NCBI GenBank assembly: GCA_038233215.1
Contig: JBBSML010000009.1
Location: 25,178-89,177 of the forward strand
Source: JACDBZ01 sp038233215
Lineage (GTDB): Bacteria; Chloroflexota; Limnocylindria; QHBO01
Reading direction: 5' to 3'
DNA: 64,000 bases
Shown here: in pieces, positions 51,040 to 58,842 of the stretch
Numbering within the stretch: the stretch's first letter is position 1
How the letters are laid out: each line of letters starts with the position of its first letter
Made by a program: the position numbers and the translations under genes
The notes under the pieces: model-generated
The model's input: only the letters and a program-made list of their open reading frames with translations
What the model was told of the DNA's origin: nothing
Databases searched by the model: none

Positions 51040-51759
51040 ATGAACGACATGGAACGCGCCTTCTACGCCGCTGATCCTGCATGGGACGGCCGATTCGTGG
51101 CCGCGGTGCGCACGACCGGCATCTTCTGCCGTGCATCGTGCCGTGTTCGCGAGCCGCTGCCGAAAAATGTCGAGTACCTGCCCCATCCCGTTACCGCCCG
51201 CGCCGCCGGGTACCGCGCGTGTCTGCGCAGCCATCCGGAGCGCGCAACGACCGTCATCATTCGGACCATCGACTCGCCGATCGGCCCGCTGCGGGTCGGC
51301 GCTACCGACCATGCCATCGTGCTGTGCGATTTCGCCGACCGCGCCATGATCGGCGCGCAACTCGCGGCCGTACGACGGCGCATCGGTCCCACGCGGGACG
51401 GTACTTCGCCGCTGCTCGACCGCCTGGAATCGCAGCTGGGCGAGTACTTCGCGGGGACGCGCCTCGAATTCCATCTGCCGCTCGACATCCCCGGGAGCAG
51501 CTTTCAGGAACGCGTCTGGGGCGAGCTGCTGCGAATCCCGTACGGCGAGACGATCAGCTACCGGCAGCTCGCGGAGAAGGTGGATGCGGGAGCCGCGTAT
51601 CGCGCGGTGGGGCGTGCGAACGGCTCGAACCGCGTGGCCATCATTGTTCCGTGCCACCGGGTCGTCGCGGCCGGGGGCGGCCTCGGCGGTTACGGAGGAG
51701 GCCTGCCGGCCAAGCGCCACCTGCTTGATCTTGAGGCGCGCCGCGCCGTCATGCGTTAG
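51040..51759 (+). CDS. AdaN-Ogt fusion (methylated-DNA repair protein without AraC domain)
   Basis: A 239-residue protein. Residues 7-68 are an Ada zinc domain (FYAADPAWDGRFVAAVRTTG, then IFCRASCRVREPLPKNVEYL), and residues 72-239 an O6-methylguanine-DNA methyltransferase with its acceptor Cys in PCHRV and helix-turn-helix GETISYRQLAEKV. The AraC-type DNA-binding domain of canonical Ada is missing. Of the four zinc cysteines, three are present (Cys30, Cys34, Cys61), while the fourth is Ser64 in CLRSHPE, followed by His65. It should repair O6-methylguanine; the methylphosphotriester function is doubtful. The 3' end overlaps the convergent LLM gene by 11 bases. Confidence 0.88.
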   Translation: MNDMERAFYAADPAWDGRFVAAVRTTGIFCRASCRVREPLPKNVEYLPHPVTARAAGYRACLRSHPERATTVIIRTIDSPIGPLRVGATDHAIVLCDFADRAMIGAQLAAVRRRIGPTRDGTSPLLDRLESQLGEYFAGTRLEFHLPLDIPGSSFQERVWGELLRIPYGETISYRQLAEKVDAGAAYRAVGRANGSNRVAIIVPCHRVVAAGGGLGGYGGGLPAKRHLLDLEARRAVMR

Positions 51760-52624
51760 CGGCGATCACCTCGGCACCGAACCGCTCGATCGAGTCACTG
51801 TCCGCGATGTCGGGTAGGACGATGAAGACGCCTTGCGATCCCGCCTCCGCAAGTGACCGCGATCGCTCCAGCAACGTCGGCGCATCGGCGATCGGCCCAG
51901 CCTGGCCGGCCTCCGGCTTCAGATCCAGGCCGCAGAATCGCTCGATGCGTTCGTAGTCGCGATCCTCGGCTTCGCAGTGACGGCGCAGGACCTCCATCTT
52001 GTGACGCATCACGTCCGGATCGGAGGTCGTCTGGTGCGTGGCATCCCCGTACTTCGCGACCAGCTTCAGCGTCTTCTTCTCACCTCCGCCGCCAATCAGG
52101 ATCGGTGGGTGGGGGCGCTGGACCGGTGGCGGGTTATCCATCTGCTCGGTGAGCTGAACGGTCGTTCCGTCGAACGGGCCGGTCTCGCCGGCCCACGCGC
52201 GATGGGCAATCCGAAGCAGATCCTCCAGCATCCTGAAGCGCTCCGCGATCGACGGGAAGCGGACCCCGACGGCCGCGTGCTCGCGTTCGTTCCACGCGGC
52301 TCCGACCCCGAAGTAGGAACGACCGCCGGAAAGCACGTCGAGGGTGGACGCCTGCTTGACAAGCACCGCAGGATGCCGATACGTCACGCCGGTCACCAGG
52401 GTGCCGAGCTTGATCCGTTCCGTGGCAGCGGCAAGATAGGCCAGCATCAGCCATCCCTCCAGCAGCGGGTCTTTCCAGCGCCGGAGCTGTATGAAGTGAT
52501 CCCATACCCAGATCGAGTCGAATCCCGCGCTCTCCGCGCGTCGTCCGATGTCGGCCAGGTGCGCCCCCATCTCCGCCGGCCCGCCGGACCAGTTGAACTC
52601 GTTGATCTCCAAACCGAATTTCAA
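51749..52624 (-). CDS. LLM-class F420-dependent oxidoreductase
   Basis: A 291-residue luciferase-like oxidoreductase. It shows the opening MKFGLEINEFNW, AESAGFDSIWVWDHF, the strand RIKLGTLVTGVTYRHPAVLVKQ, the nonprolyl-cis region VLSGGRSYFGVGAAWNEREH and PHPPILIGGGGEKKTLKL. These belong to the F420-binding branch (TIGR03560-like). Substrate unknown. It differs clearly from the LLM protein at 4.9 kb. An AT-richer 121-base gap separates it from fabI on the same strand. Confidence 0.9.
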   Translation of the reverse strand: MKFGLEINEFNWSGGPAEMGAHLADIGRRAESAGFDSIWVWDHFIQLRRWKDPLLEGWLMLAYLAAATERIKLGTLVTGVTYRHPAVLVKQASTLDVLSGGRSYFGVGAAWNEREHAAVGVRFPSIAERFRMLEDLLRIAHRAWAGETGPFDGTTVQLTEQMDNPPPVQRPHPPILIGGGGEKKTLKLVAKYGDATHQTTSDPDVMRHKMEVLRRHCEAEDRDYERIERFCGLDLKPEAGQAGPIADAPTLLERSRSLAEAGSQGVFIVLPDIADSDSIERFGAEVIAANA

Positions 52625-52745
52625 GTGCGCGCTCCTGCTCTCATATGCGAATGGTGTTGCAATCTCCGCGCCTCACCCACGTCGGCGCTTCCGGCTCGCA
52701 TTGATCTGCACTCACGCCAACGGTCAGCGTAATCCCCGCATATCC

Positions 52746-53558
52746 TCAGGCTTCCTCGATTCGCGCGCCACGGATATCGGTGCCCATGGCGTGGTAGCCG
52801 CCGTCGACGTGGATCATCTCGCCAGACGTCATGCGCGCCCAATCCGACATCAGGAAGCAGACCATCTGGCCGACCGGCGTCGCATCGGTCAGTGACCAGT
52901 CGAGGGGCGAACGGTCGGCCCAGTGGCCGGCGATCTGGTCGAAGCCGGGGATGCTCTTGCCGGCCATGGTCCGGATTGGTCCTGCCGAGACGGTGTTGAC
53001 GCGGATGCCATCCGGGCCGAGATCCCGCGCCAGGTACCGCGTGATCGCCTCGAGCCCGGCCTTGGCCACGCCCATCCAGTCATAGATCGGCCAGGCGAAA
53101 CGACCGTCGAAGGTGAGGCTGACGAGCGAGCCACCCCCGCGCTCCCGGGCCGCCGCCATCGGCTCACGAAGGCCCACCCCGAGCACCTTGAGCGAATAGG
53201 CCGATGTCTGAAACGCGGTCGCCACGCTCTCCCACGGCGTGTTCACGAAGTTGCCGCCGAGGGCGTCAGACGGTGCGAAGCCGATGGCGTGCACGACTCC
53301 ATCCACGAATCCCCATCGGCTCATCAGGTCCTTGGAGACCGCCTCGATGTGGCTCTCGTCATTGATGTCCAGCTCGAGAACATCGGGGGCGCCGCCGGGC
53401 AGCTTCCTCGCCACGCGCTCGGTAAGACTGCGCGCGCGCCCGAAGCTGGTCAGCACGATCTCAGCGCCTGCCTCCTGGGCAACCCTGGCGACCGAATACG
53501 CGATGCTGTCATCGGTGAGGACGCCGGTGATGAGCAGCTTTTTCCCTTCGAGGAGCAT
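52746..53558 (-). CDS. fabI: Enoyl-[acyl-carrier-protein] reductase (InhA-like)
   Basis: A 270-residue NADH-dependent enoyl-ACP reductase of the divergent SDR type, last step of the fatty-acid elongation cycle. The cofactor motif is GVLTDDSIAYSVARVAQEAG and the catalytic Tyr-X6-Lys is in YDWMGVAKAGLE. The sequence around it (NTVSAGPIRTMAGKSIPGF) resembles mycobacterial InhA. ATG 53558 is used; the frame further upstream is not family-like. Stands alone, divergent from the gene at 53673. Confidence 0.94.
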   Translation of the reverse strand: MLLEGKKLLITGVLTDDSIAYSVARVAQEAGAEIVLTSFGRARSLTERVARKLPGGAPDVLELDINDESHIEAVSKDLMSRWGFVDGVVHAIGFAPSDALGGNFVNTPWESVATAFQTSAYSLKVLGVGLREPMAAARERGGGSLVSLTFDGRFAWPIYDWMGVAKAGLEAITRYLARDLGPDGIRVNTVSAGPIRTMAGKSIPGFDQIAGHWADRSPLDWSLTDATPVGQMVCFLMSDWARMTSGEMIHVDGGYHAMGTDIRGARIEEA

Positions 53559-53656
53559 GCGATCCGGAGCCTCCAGGCTTGCTTGGACCAATGCGCCTGC
53601 GGCGCATCTTGCCCGGATTGTACCCGCGGACCTCGGCACTCACGAGCGTATCGGGC

Positions 53657-53662
53657 TAGGAT
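53657..53662 (+). promoter_or_regulatory. -10-like box, leaderless type
   Basis: TAGGAT, 10 bases before the first of two tandem ATG codons at 53673/53676. Confidence 0.36.
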
Positions 53663-53672
53663 CTGAGCACCA

Positions 53673-54137
53673 ATGATGGTTCGCCTCTACGACTACAACG
53701 TGCCCGCCGCCAACTCCGACGGCGAGGTGCCGAGCCTCCGGCCGCTGCTCGCAGGGCTGGGGACGGACGAGCGACGAGTCATCCTGACCGCCCTGTTCAA
53801 ACCCGAGCGCATGCCGGGAACCATGGAGCGCCTCACCACCCTGGTCGAGGACGTCGACATCAGCTTCGAGAACGCCCTCATCACGCTCGACAACGCAACG
53901 CGTCCGCGGCGGTTCGTCGCGATCGACGAGGCAAAGGCGATCCTGGACCGATGGCTCCCGGAGAGCGCCGTAGCGGGAATCCGTGAGTGGGACGTCGCAA
54001 GGCTGCTCGAGCCCTACGGGGACGGCAGCTTCCACGGCAAGCTCCTGAAGCGAACGCGCAAGCAGCTGCGATCGGTCTCGAGCCGCGAGGCGCTGACGGT
54101 GCCATTTCTCTTCCGCCGAAGCTGGACGCCGTCATGA
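53673..54137 (+). CDS. Hypothetical protein
   Basis: A 154-residue soluble protein with helical segments (DERRVILTALFKPERM, IDEAKAILDRWLPESAVAGI) and a basic C-terminal region (GKLLKRTRKQLRSVSSREA). No family is recognised. Two ATG codons stand in tandem at the start. Its stop overlaps the ATG of a 49-residue membrane-peptide gene, so both are produced from one mRNA. The basic tail could contact nucleic acid or lipid; that is only a guess. Confidence 0.6.
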   Translation: MMVRLYDYNVPAANSDGEVPSLRPLLAGLGTDERRVILTALFKPERMPGTMERLTTLVEDVDISFENALITLDNATRPRRFVAIDEAKAILDRWLPESAVAGIREWDVARLLEPYGDGSFHGKLLKRTRKQLRSVSSREALTVPFLFRRSWTPS

Positions 54138-54283
54138 GCCGATCCACACGTCGCCGCCGAGGGCGTGCCTATCAGCCGCTCCCGCAACGCCGGTCGAGCG
54201 CCTGGGTCGCGAAGCTGCTGGTCGTGGCAATCGGGATCATCCTGGTGCTGGGCTCGCTCGCCTTCTTGGCAGGAACGCAGTAG
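54134..54283 (+). CDS. Small single-pass membrane protein (49 aa)
   Basis: The frame starts with ATG 54134, inside the stop of the upstream gene (ATGA). The protein has a strongly basic N terminus (MSRSTRRRRGRAYQPLPQRR) and one helix (KLLVVAIGIILVLGSLAFLA) ending close to the C terminus. The charge bias predicts an N-in orientation. Coupled translation and the clean helix support a real gene. It is convergent with the alpha/beta hydrolase gene, eight bases away. No family is recognised. Confidence 0.65.
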   Translation: MSRSTRRRRGRAYQPLPQRRSSAWVAKLLVVAIGIILVLGSLAFLAGTQ

Positions 54284-54291
54284 GGGCGGCG

Positions 54292-55458
54292 TCAGAGCGT
54301 CTCCTCGATCAACGATCGCAGGTGGAAGAGCAGCTTCACGAGCTCCGGCGCTGCGGCCACCAGGTCGAGATCGTCGGGCTGCACGTGGTCGAACAGGCGG
54401 AACTCGGTGTGCGCAGCCAACCGGTCCATCGACTCCAGCGCCGATGCGAGGGCGCGCGACTCGACGAACGGCACGTGATGGTCCTCGGTCTCGTGCATGA
54501 GGTGGACGTCGGCGCGAATGGCGGCGAGATGCCGTGCCGGTGAGATGGCATCGATGAATCGGAGTGCAGGCGCGGGGAGAGCATCGATCGCCGCCTCGGC
54601 CTCGTCCAGCGACGGCGCGGTGAGCAGGTCGTGGACGGAGCGAGCTGCATCGGTCTCGAACGAGCGTCGCAGGGCTGCATCCGGAGACGGACGCTCCGCC
54701 CCCAGGATCTGCTCGCCGAGGGCATCCTCGAGCAGGCGACGGTCGTTCTCGTCCTGCACCTGGTCGAGCATGAACCGCAGGAACACCTCGCGGGCGAGTT
54801 GGGTCGGCGTCCACGCAACTGACGAGCCATCCGCCCCCCGGTACGCGTGCGCGGAAACGGCCGCCAGGTAGGTCGAGGCGTCAGCGAACGCGCCGAAGGC
54901 ATTCACCCAGCGAACCTGGGAGGCAATCCGGGGATCGCCCGCGGCCAGGAGCGCGAGTGATCCACCGACGCTGAAGCCCACGATCCCGACCCTCGTGCGG
55001 TCGACCTCGGGCCGGGCCGCCAACAGTTGGAAGGCGCGCACCACGCCGTCGATCTCGCCCACCTCCAGCCGTCCCTCGAGCAACGTCCTCGAATCCGGCA
55101 CCAGTACCGCGACCCCGGTCCGCGCCAACGCCTCGGCGACTCGCTCGATAACGGGGTGGTTGCGCCCGAGGTTATTGACTCCGAAGACGAGGAGCATCGC
55201 GCCGGCGGGCCGCTCGGCGGACGCCCAGGATGGAAGCCACAGCTCCGCGAGATCAGGTTCCTCTCCTGGTTCGGAAGCGCGGTACGGAAGGCTCATGCGC
55301 TGGGGGACATCGCTGAAGAGGCTGAGCGGCTTTGGACCGGCATCGAGCAGGTTCGGGAGCAGGACAGCAGTCTGGATCGCGACGCGACTCGGCTCCCAGG
55401 CCACGACGACCGCGACCAGGACGAGCAGCACCAGGCCGATCCGTCGCAGGCGGCGCAT
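54292..55458 (-). CDS. Membrane-anchored alpha/beta hydrolase
   Basis: A 388-residue protein with an N-terminal membrane anchor (IGLVLLVLVAVVVAWE) and an alpha/beta-hydrolase domain. The nucleophile elbow is GFSVGGS, preceded by the strand TRVGIVGF; a candidate catalytic His is in HETEDHHVPF or the C-terminal FRLFDHV. The domain is probably outside the membrane. The natural substrate, an ester or peptide, is unknown. ATG 55458 is used, with the stop of the upstream membrane-protein gene four bases before it. Confidence 0.8.
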   Translation of the reverse strand: MRRLRRIGLVLLVLVAVVVAWEPSRVAIQTAVLLPNLLDAGPKPLSLFSDVPQRMSLPYRASEPGEEPDLAELWLPSWASAERPAGAMLLVFGVNNLGRNHPVIERVAEALARTGVAVLVPDSRTLLEGRLEVGEIDGVVRAFQLLAARPEVDRTRVGIVGFSVGGSLALLAAGDPRIASQVRWVNAFGAFADASTYLAAVSAHAYRGADGSSVAWTPTQLAREVFLRFMLDQVQDENDRRLLEDALGEQILGAERPSPDAALRRSFETDAARSVHDLLTAPSLDEAEAAIDALPAPALRFIDAISPARHLAAIRADVHLMHETEDHHVPFVESRALASALESMDRLAAHTEFRLFDHVQPDDLDLVAAAPELVKLLFHLRSLIEETL

Positions 55459-55462
55459 CGGC

Positions 55463-56470
55463 CTATTCAGCTTCGGCGTTTCGGCGCGAGACGTCGTGCT
55501 CGAGCTGAAGCCGCAGCCGATACAGAACGTTCCACTCCTCGGTATTGAGACTGGCAACGTCGATTCGCTCCTGGACCTCATCAAGGTTGGTGCGCAGGTT
55601 CTGCACGTCTCCATCCGCCGACTCGTGAAGACGGGACAGCTCATCCTCGAAGCCCTGCGATTCCTCGTTCCAGGTCAGGTAGGTGTTGCGGAACGCCAGC
55701 TCGCGCTCCATGGCGGCACGGGCGCGGTAGGCGTCCTCCGTCGGCCCCAGGATGGACACGTTGGTGGCGTACGCCAGGATATCGAGATCCCCGGCGCGCA
55801 ACCGCATCGGCTCCCCACGCACGACCGCGCCGAGCAGGTGCCGCGAAGCGTAGCCGACCGTGCGCAGCGGCCACGATCTCGGACCTGTCGCCTCGGTGAC
55901 CGTGACCTCATCGAGCCCGATCGCCTTCAGGGCACCCCGCACCGCGTCGAGCAGGTCATCGTCATCGGTCCCTTTGCGCATCACGAGCGGGACCTGCACG
56001 AGCTTGCGCTTCTGGCGCCAGCGCTGGAACAGCAGGATGGGCGTGAAGGCCACCATCTGGAGGACCGATACGCCGAGCATGACGGTCGCTGGATAGCTGA
56101 CCGGGATCATCCGCACGGCGGTGCCCACGCTGCGATCGTCGTGGAAATTGGCGAAGACGGTCGTGGCCGCAATGACTGGCGGGGTGAGCACGATCGCCGC
56201 AACCAGGCCGAGATAGTGAATCGCCTCGACGTCGAAGTTCTCGTCGATCACGCCAGCCGTCTCCAGCATCGCGCCGCCGAAAATCGGGATGGCGAAACCG
56301 ATGATGACGATCACCCACCCAGCCGCCAGCAGGCTGACGACCGACAGGATCCGGCCCTGTTTGCCGGGCACCTGTCCGAAGTAGATGGCGGTGGCCCATC
56401 CCAACGCGAATGAGGCCGATTTGCTCAGCGCCTGCCACGCAAGAAGCAGGACGAACGGGAGAAAGGGCAT
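55463..56470 (-). CDS. Membrane protein with soluble C-terminal domain, unknown
   Basis: A 335-residue protein. Four hydrophobic segments lie in residues 1-160 (including GQVPGKQGRILSVVSLLAAG in a loop and ETAGVIDENF), followed by a cytosolic part with an alpha/beta region (LDAVRGALKAIGLDEVTV) and a long C-terminal coiled-coil stretch (LSRLHESADGDVQNLRTNLD). No family is recognised. It lies directly upstream of the anchored hydrolase with a four-base gap and downstream of a VOC gene, so the three minus-strand genes probably form an operon. Confidence 0.65.
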   Translation of the reverse strand: MPFLPFVLLLAWQALSKSASFALGWATAIYFGQVPGKQGRILSVVSLLAAGWVIVIIGFAIPIFGGAMLETAGVIDENFDVEAIHYLGLVAAIVLTPPVIAATTVFANFHDDRSVGTAVRMIPVSYPATVMLGVSVLQMVAFTPILLFQRWRQKRKLVQVPLVMRKGTDDDDLLDAVRGALKAIGLDEVTVTEATGPRSWPLRTVGYASRHLLGAVVRGEPMRLRAGDLDILAYATNVSILGPTEDAYRARAAMERELAFRNTYLTWNEESQGFEDELSRLHESADGDVQNLRTNLDEVQERIDVASLNTEEWNVLYRLRLQLEHDVSRRNAEAE

Positions 56471-56480
56471 GGGACGGCGC

Positions 56481-56924
56481 TCAGTCGAGGTCGAGCGGAC
56501 GAACGGTCATCGACTCCGCGACCCGGCCCTCCCATTCCTCGCGGGGCGCGTCGCAATACAGCTCGATCTCGTTGCCGTCGGGGTCGGCCGTGTACAGGCT
56601 GCGAGTCACCCCGTGATCCGCGGTGCCCCTGAGGAGCCCCTGCTCGACAAGGAGCGCGTGAGCAAGCTTCACGGCGTCCCAATCGGCGAGCTGGACTGCC
56701 ACGTGATACAGGCCAACAGCGTTCGGCGCCGCCGAAGGAGCAGAATCGCCGATGCGCAGGAGCGCCAGGTCATGATGACTCTCGCCGGTGGCCGTGAGGA
56801 AGATCATCACGTTGCTCATCTCGCTCGACACCCGGAAGCCGAGGAGGTCGCGGTAGAACGCGAGCGAGCGATCCAGATCGCGAACCTTCAGCACCACGTG
56901 CCCGATTCCCTGGGGCTTCAGCAT
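56481..56924 (-). CDS. VOC-family protein (catechol-dioxygenase-like)
   Basis: A 147-residue single-polypeptide VOC protein with both halves: GIGHVVLKVRDLDRSLAFYR starting the first beta-alpha-beta unit and GLYHVAVQLADWDAVKLAH the second. Metal ligands are His9, the second His in LYHVAV and the Glu of DGNEIELYCD. This complete ligand set resembles extradiol dioxygenases. Substrate is unknown. A TATCAT box ends 6 bases before the ATG on the coding strand. Confidence 0.85.
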   Translation of the reverse strand: MLKPQGIGHVVLKVRDLDRSLAFYRDLLGFRVSSEMSNVMIFLTATGESHHDLALLRIGDSAPSAAPNAVGLYHVAVQLADWDAVKLAHALLVEQGLLRGTADHGVTRSLYTADPDGNEIELYCDAPREEWEGRVAESMTVRPLDLD

Positions 56925-56930
56925 GCACCG

Positions 56931-56936
56931 ATGATA
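56931..56936 (-). promoter_or_regulatory. -10-like box, leaderless type
   Basis: TATCAT on the minus strand, 6 bases before the ATG at 56924. Confidence 0.38.
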
Positions 56937-56957
56937 GACGCGGCTACCAGCCGTGGA

Positions 56958-57659
56958 TCAGGGAAGCCCCAGTTTCAAGCGACATGCCGGCCACGGCCCA
57001 TAGCCGCGCGCAGCACGAAGGCGTTCGGCGACCGTGATCTGTTCCTCGCGGGACGCCTCATGGGGGTAGGCCGCGAACTCTGCGCCGCCATAGCCCTCCC
57101 AGGTGGGAACGCTGAACTGAAGGCCGCCGTAATACCCGTTGCCGGTGTTGATCGCCCAGTTGCCGCCCGATTCGCAGCGAGCCAGGTCGTCCCACACACT
57201 GTCGCCGTCGTAGGTGACGACGCGCTGCGGCGCGGATGCGGGGGGCGCTGCAGCCGGAGGTGGCGGCGTGGGGACGGGCGTCGGAACCGGCGTCGGAACC
57301 GGCGTGGGGACCGGAGTCGGAACCGGCGTGGGGACTGGCGTCGGAACCGGCGTGGGGACTGGCGTCGGAACGACGCGGAGCGTGACCTGCATCTGCGCCT
57401 CGGCCGGCGTCGGCAGGCTCGCGGCGTAGAGCTGCTCGGCGGCAGGACGATCAATGGTGGTCGCGGCGAGGGATCGCTCTCGCCCGGACAGGCCGCCTCG
57501 AGCGGCGACGAGCAGAGGCGCATCAGCGACCGGAAGCAGGCCCTCGGCGATGTCGAGCGGAACCGGTGTCGCCGACCTGGCAGCCAGCGGGGCCAGCAGG
57601 GCCACACCCGCCATGCTGATTGCGGCCAGAACGAGAATCCGTCTGAGAAGATCCGGCAA
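56958..57659 (-). CDS. Secreted Rpf-like transglycosylase with PTPV repeat linker
   Basis: A 233-residue exported protein: signal peptide (ILVLAAISMAGVALLAPLAA), a variable stretch, a linker of about eight PTPV units (about residues 97-132) and a C-terminal resuscitation-promoting-factor-type transglycosylase domain (about 155-230). The domain has the catalytic Glu in WDDLARCESGGNW, GYYGGLQFSVPTWEGYGG and ASREEQITVAERL, and two cysteines that should form the usual disulfide. Rpf-like enzymes cut peptidoglycan and can stimulate growth from dormancy. The Pro-rich linker may span the wall. Confidence 0.9.
   Translation of the reverse strand: MPDLLRRILVLAAISMAGVALLAPLAARSATPVPLDIAEGLLPVADAPLLVAARGGLSGRERSLAATTIDRPAAEQLYAASLPTPAEAQMQVTLRVVPTPVPTPVPTPVPTPVPTPVPTPVPTPVPTPVPTPPPPAAAPPASAPQRVVTYDGDSVWDDLARCESGGNWAINTGNGYYGGLQFSVPTWEGYGGAEFAAYPHEASREEQITVAERLRAARGYGPWPACRLKLGLP
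57264..57371. repeat. 12-bp tandem repeats coding the PTPV linker
   Basis: About eight copies of a 12-base unit such as GGCGTCGGAACC or GGCGTGGGGACC, each coding Pro-Thr-Pro-Val on the minus strand. Length changes by unit are expected through slippage and keep the frame. Confidence 0.7.
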
Positions 57660-57773
57660 TACAATTCATCCAATACGTGGTCCGGCCGGCACCAACCCTG
57701 CGCTGGAGGGAGATTGCCGGCGAACGGACACCCTAGCATCCGACTTCGCCCCTGTCGAGCGTGAGAGGTACCT

Positions 57774-58601
57774 ATGCCCCGCAAGAAGAAGGAACCTGAG
57801 CACCGTCGAGGGGCGGTCGTCGTGCGCGGCAAGGCTCATGGGGACGGGGGTACGGAGGATCAGAAGCTCCTGCGTTCGCAGCAGCCGGAAGCTGGCTCCC
57901 AGGAGACCGATGCCTGGCGCACCCTTCGAATCTTGAGCGAATTCGTCGAGGGATTCGATGCGCTCGCCAACGTCGGTCCGGCCATCAGTATCTTCGGCTC
58001 GGCCCGAGTCGGGCGTCGCAATCGGTACTACGGAGCGGCCCGCCGGCTCGCATCGGCACTCGTCAACCAGGGATTCGCCATCATCACCGGTGGCGGTCCG
58101 GGAATCATGGAGGCGGCCAACCGGGGAGCGCGGGACGCCGGGGGCGTGTCCATCGGCGCGAACATCGAACTGCCTTTCGAACAGGGTCTCAACGAGTACG
58201 TGGATCTCGGGATGGAGTTCCGCTACTTCTTCGTGCGCAAGGTCATGTTCGTGAAGTACGCGGAGGGATTCGTCATCTTTCCCGGAGGCTTCGGGACGCT
58301 CGATGAACTATTCGAGGCGCTGACCCTCATCCAGACCGGCAAGGTCGAACACTTCCCCGTCGTCCTGTACGGCAAGGACTACTGGGAGGGGATGCTGCAA
58401 TGGATTCGTGACAAGCCGCTCTACGAGGAGAAGGTCAGCCCCGAGGACCTCGACCTACTCACCATCACCTCGGACATCGACGAGGCCTGCGAAGCGATGA
58501 CTCGACATCGCGACTCGCGTGGGCAGCAACGCAAGGAAACGGCGAGTCGGCAGGCGACCAAGGCCGCCGTCACGGATGCCGCCGAGGGACGAGGCGGTTA
58601 G
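57774..58601 (+). CDS. LOG-family protein (Rossmann, PGGxGT motif)
   Basis: A 275-residue protein of the LOG / lysine-decarboxylase-like family. The motifs GGGPGIMEAANRGA and PGGFGTLDELFE are both intact, with the catalytic Arg and Glu of cytokinin-activating nucleotide hydrolases. Plant and bacterial LOGs release bases from nucleoside 5'-monophosphates; some act on other nucleotides. The first 45 residues form a basic extension, and the C terminus a charged tail. The gene is monocistronic, with a hairpin 53 bases after the stop. Confidence 0.9.
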   Translation: MPRKKKEPEHRRGAVVVRGKAHGDGGTEDQKLLRSQQPEAGSQETDAWRTLRILSEFVEGFDALANVGPAISIFGSARVGRRNRYYGAARRLASALVNQGFAIITGGGPGIMEAANRGARDAGGVSIGANIELPFEQGLNEYVDLGMEFRYFFVRKVMFVKYAEGFVIFPGGFGTLDELFEALTLIQTGKVEHFPVVLYGKDYWEGMLQWIRDKPLYEEKVSPEDLDLLTITSDIDEACEAMTRHRDSRGQQRKETASRQATKAAVTDAAEGRGG

Positions 58602-58653
58602 CGTTGCCGGTAGAGACTCCGGCCGCAGGGTGCGGCTTGAAGTGTCGCGAGGT

Positions 58654-58679
58654 GTTGAGGCCCGTTGGGGCCTGACAAC
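58654..58679. terminator. Hairpin between LOG gene and small membrane-peptide gene
   Basis: AGGCCC-GTTG-GGGCCT is a perfect 6-bp stem, extended by GTTG/CAAC with a two-base bulge. It lies between convergent genes and may end both transcripts. Confidence 0.48.
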
Positions 58680-58732
58680 GCCCCGCCGCAGCCTTGTGCA
58701 CGTCCAGTCGTCGGCCGTGCGAAGCGCCGAGG

Positions 58733-58807
58733 TCAGCCGATAACGCCGAGCAGCCACAGGACGATGATGATCAAGATGATCGTGCCGATGATCCCGAGTC
58801 CGAACAT
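58733..58807 (-). CDS. Very small membrane peptide (24 aa)
   Basis: A 24-codon frame from ATG 58807 to TGA 58733-58735. The product MFGLGIIGTIILIIIVLWLL plus GVIG is a single hydrophobic helix with no charged residue. A GAGGA ribosome binding site lies about eight bases upstream on the coding strand. Size and composition resemble small stress-related membrane proteins of the lmo0937 or DUF3309 kind, though the match is weak for so short a peptide. Located just downstream of the RES toxin gene on the same strand, 35 bases away. Confidence 0.55.
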   Translation of the reverse strand: MFGLGIIGTIILIIIVLWLLGVIG

Positions 58808-58842
58808 TTGGTGTTCCTCGTTTGCGTATTGGTAAGCGCATT

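Noticed and set aside
57264..57371. Regular short repeats resembling a CRISPR array or VNTR locus
   Set aside because: The 12-base units have no spacers, lie inside a coding frame and encode PTPV; no cas gene is near.
57214..57429. Plus-strand frame with many Gly-Thr-Gly-Val repeats that looks like a repeat protein
   Set aside because: It is the exact antisense of the PTPV linker of the Rpf-like gene, whose signal peptide and catalytic domain are clear.
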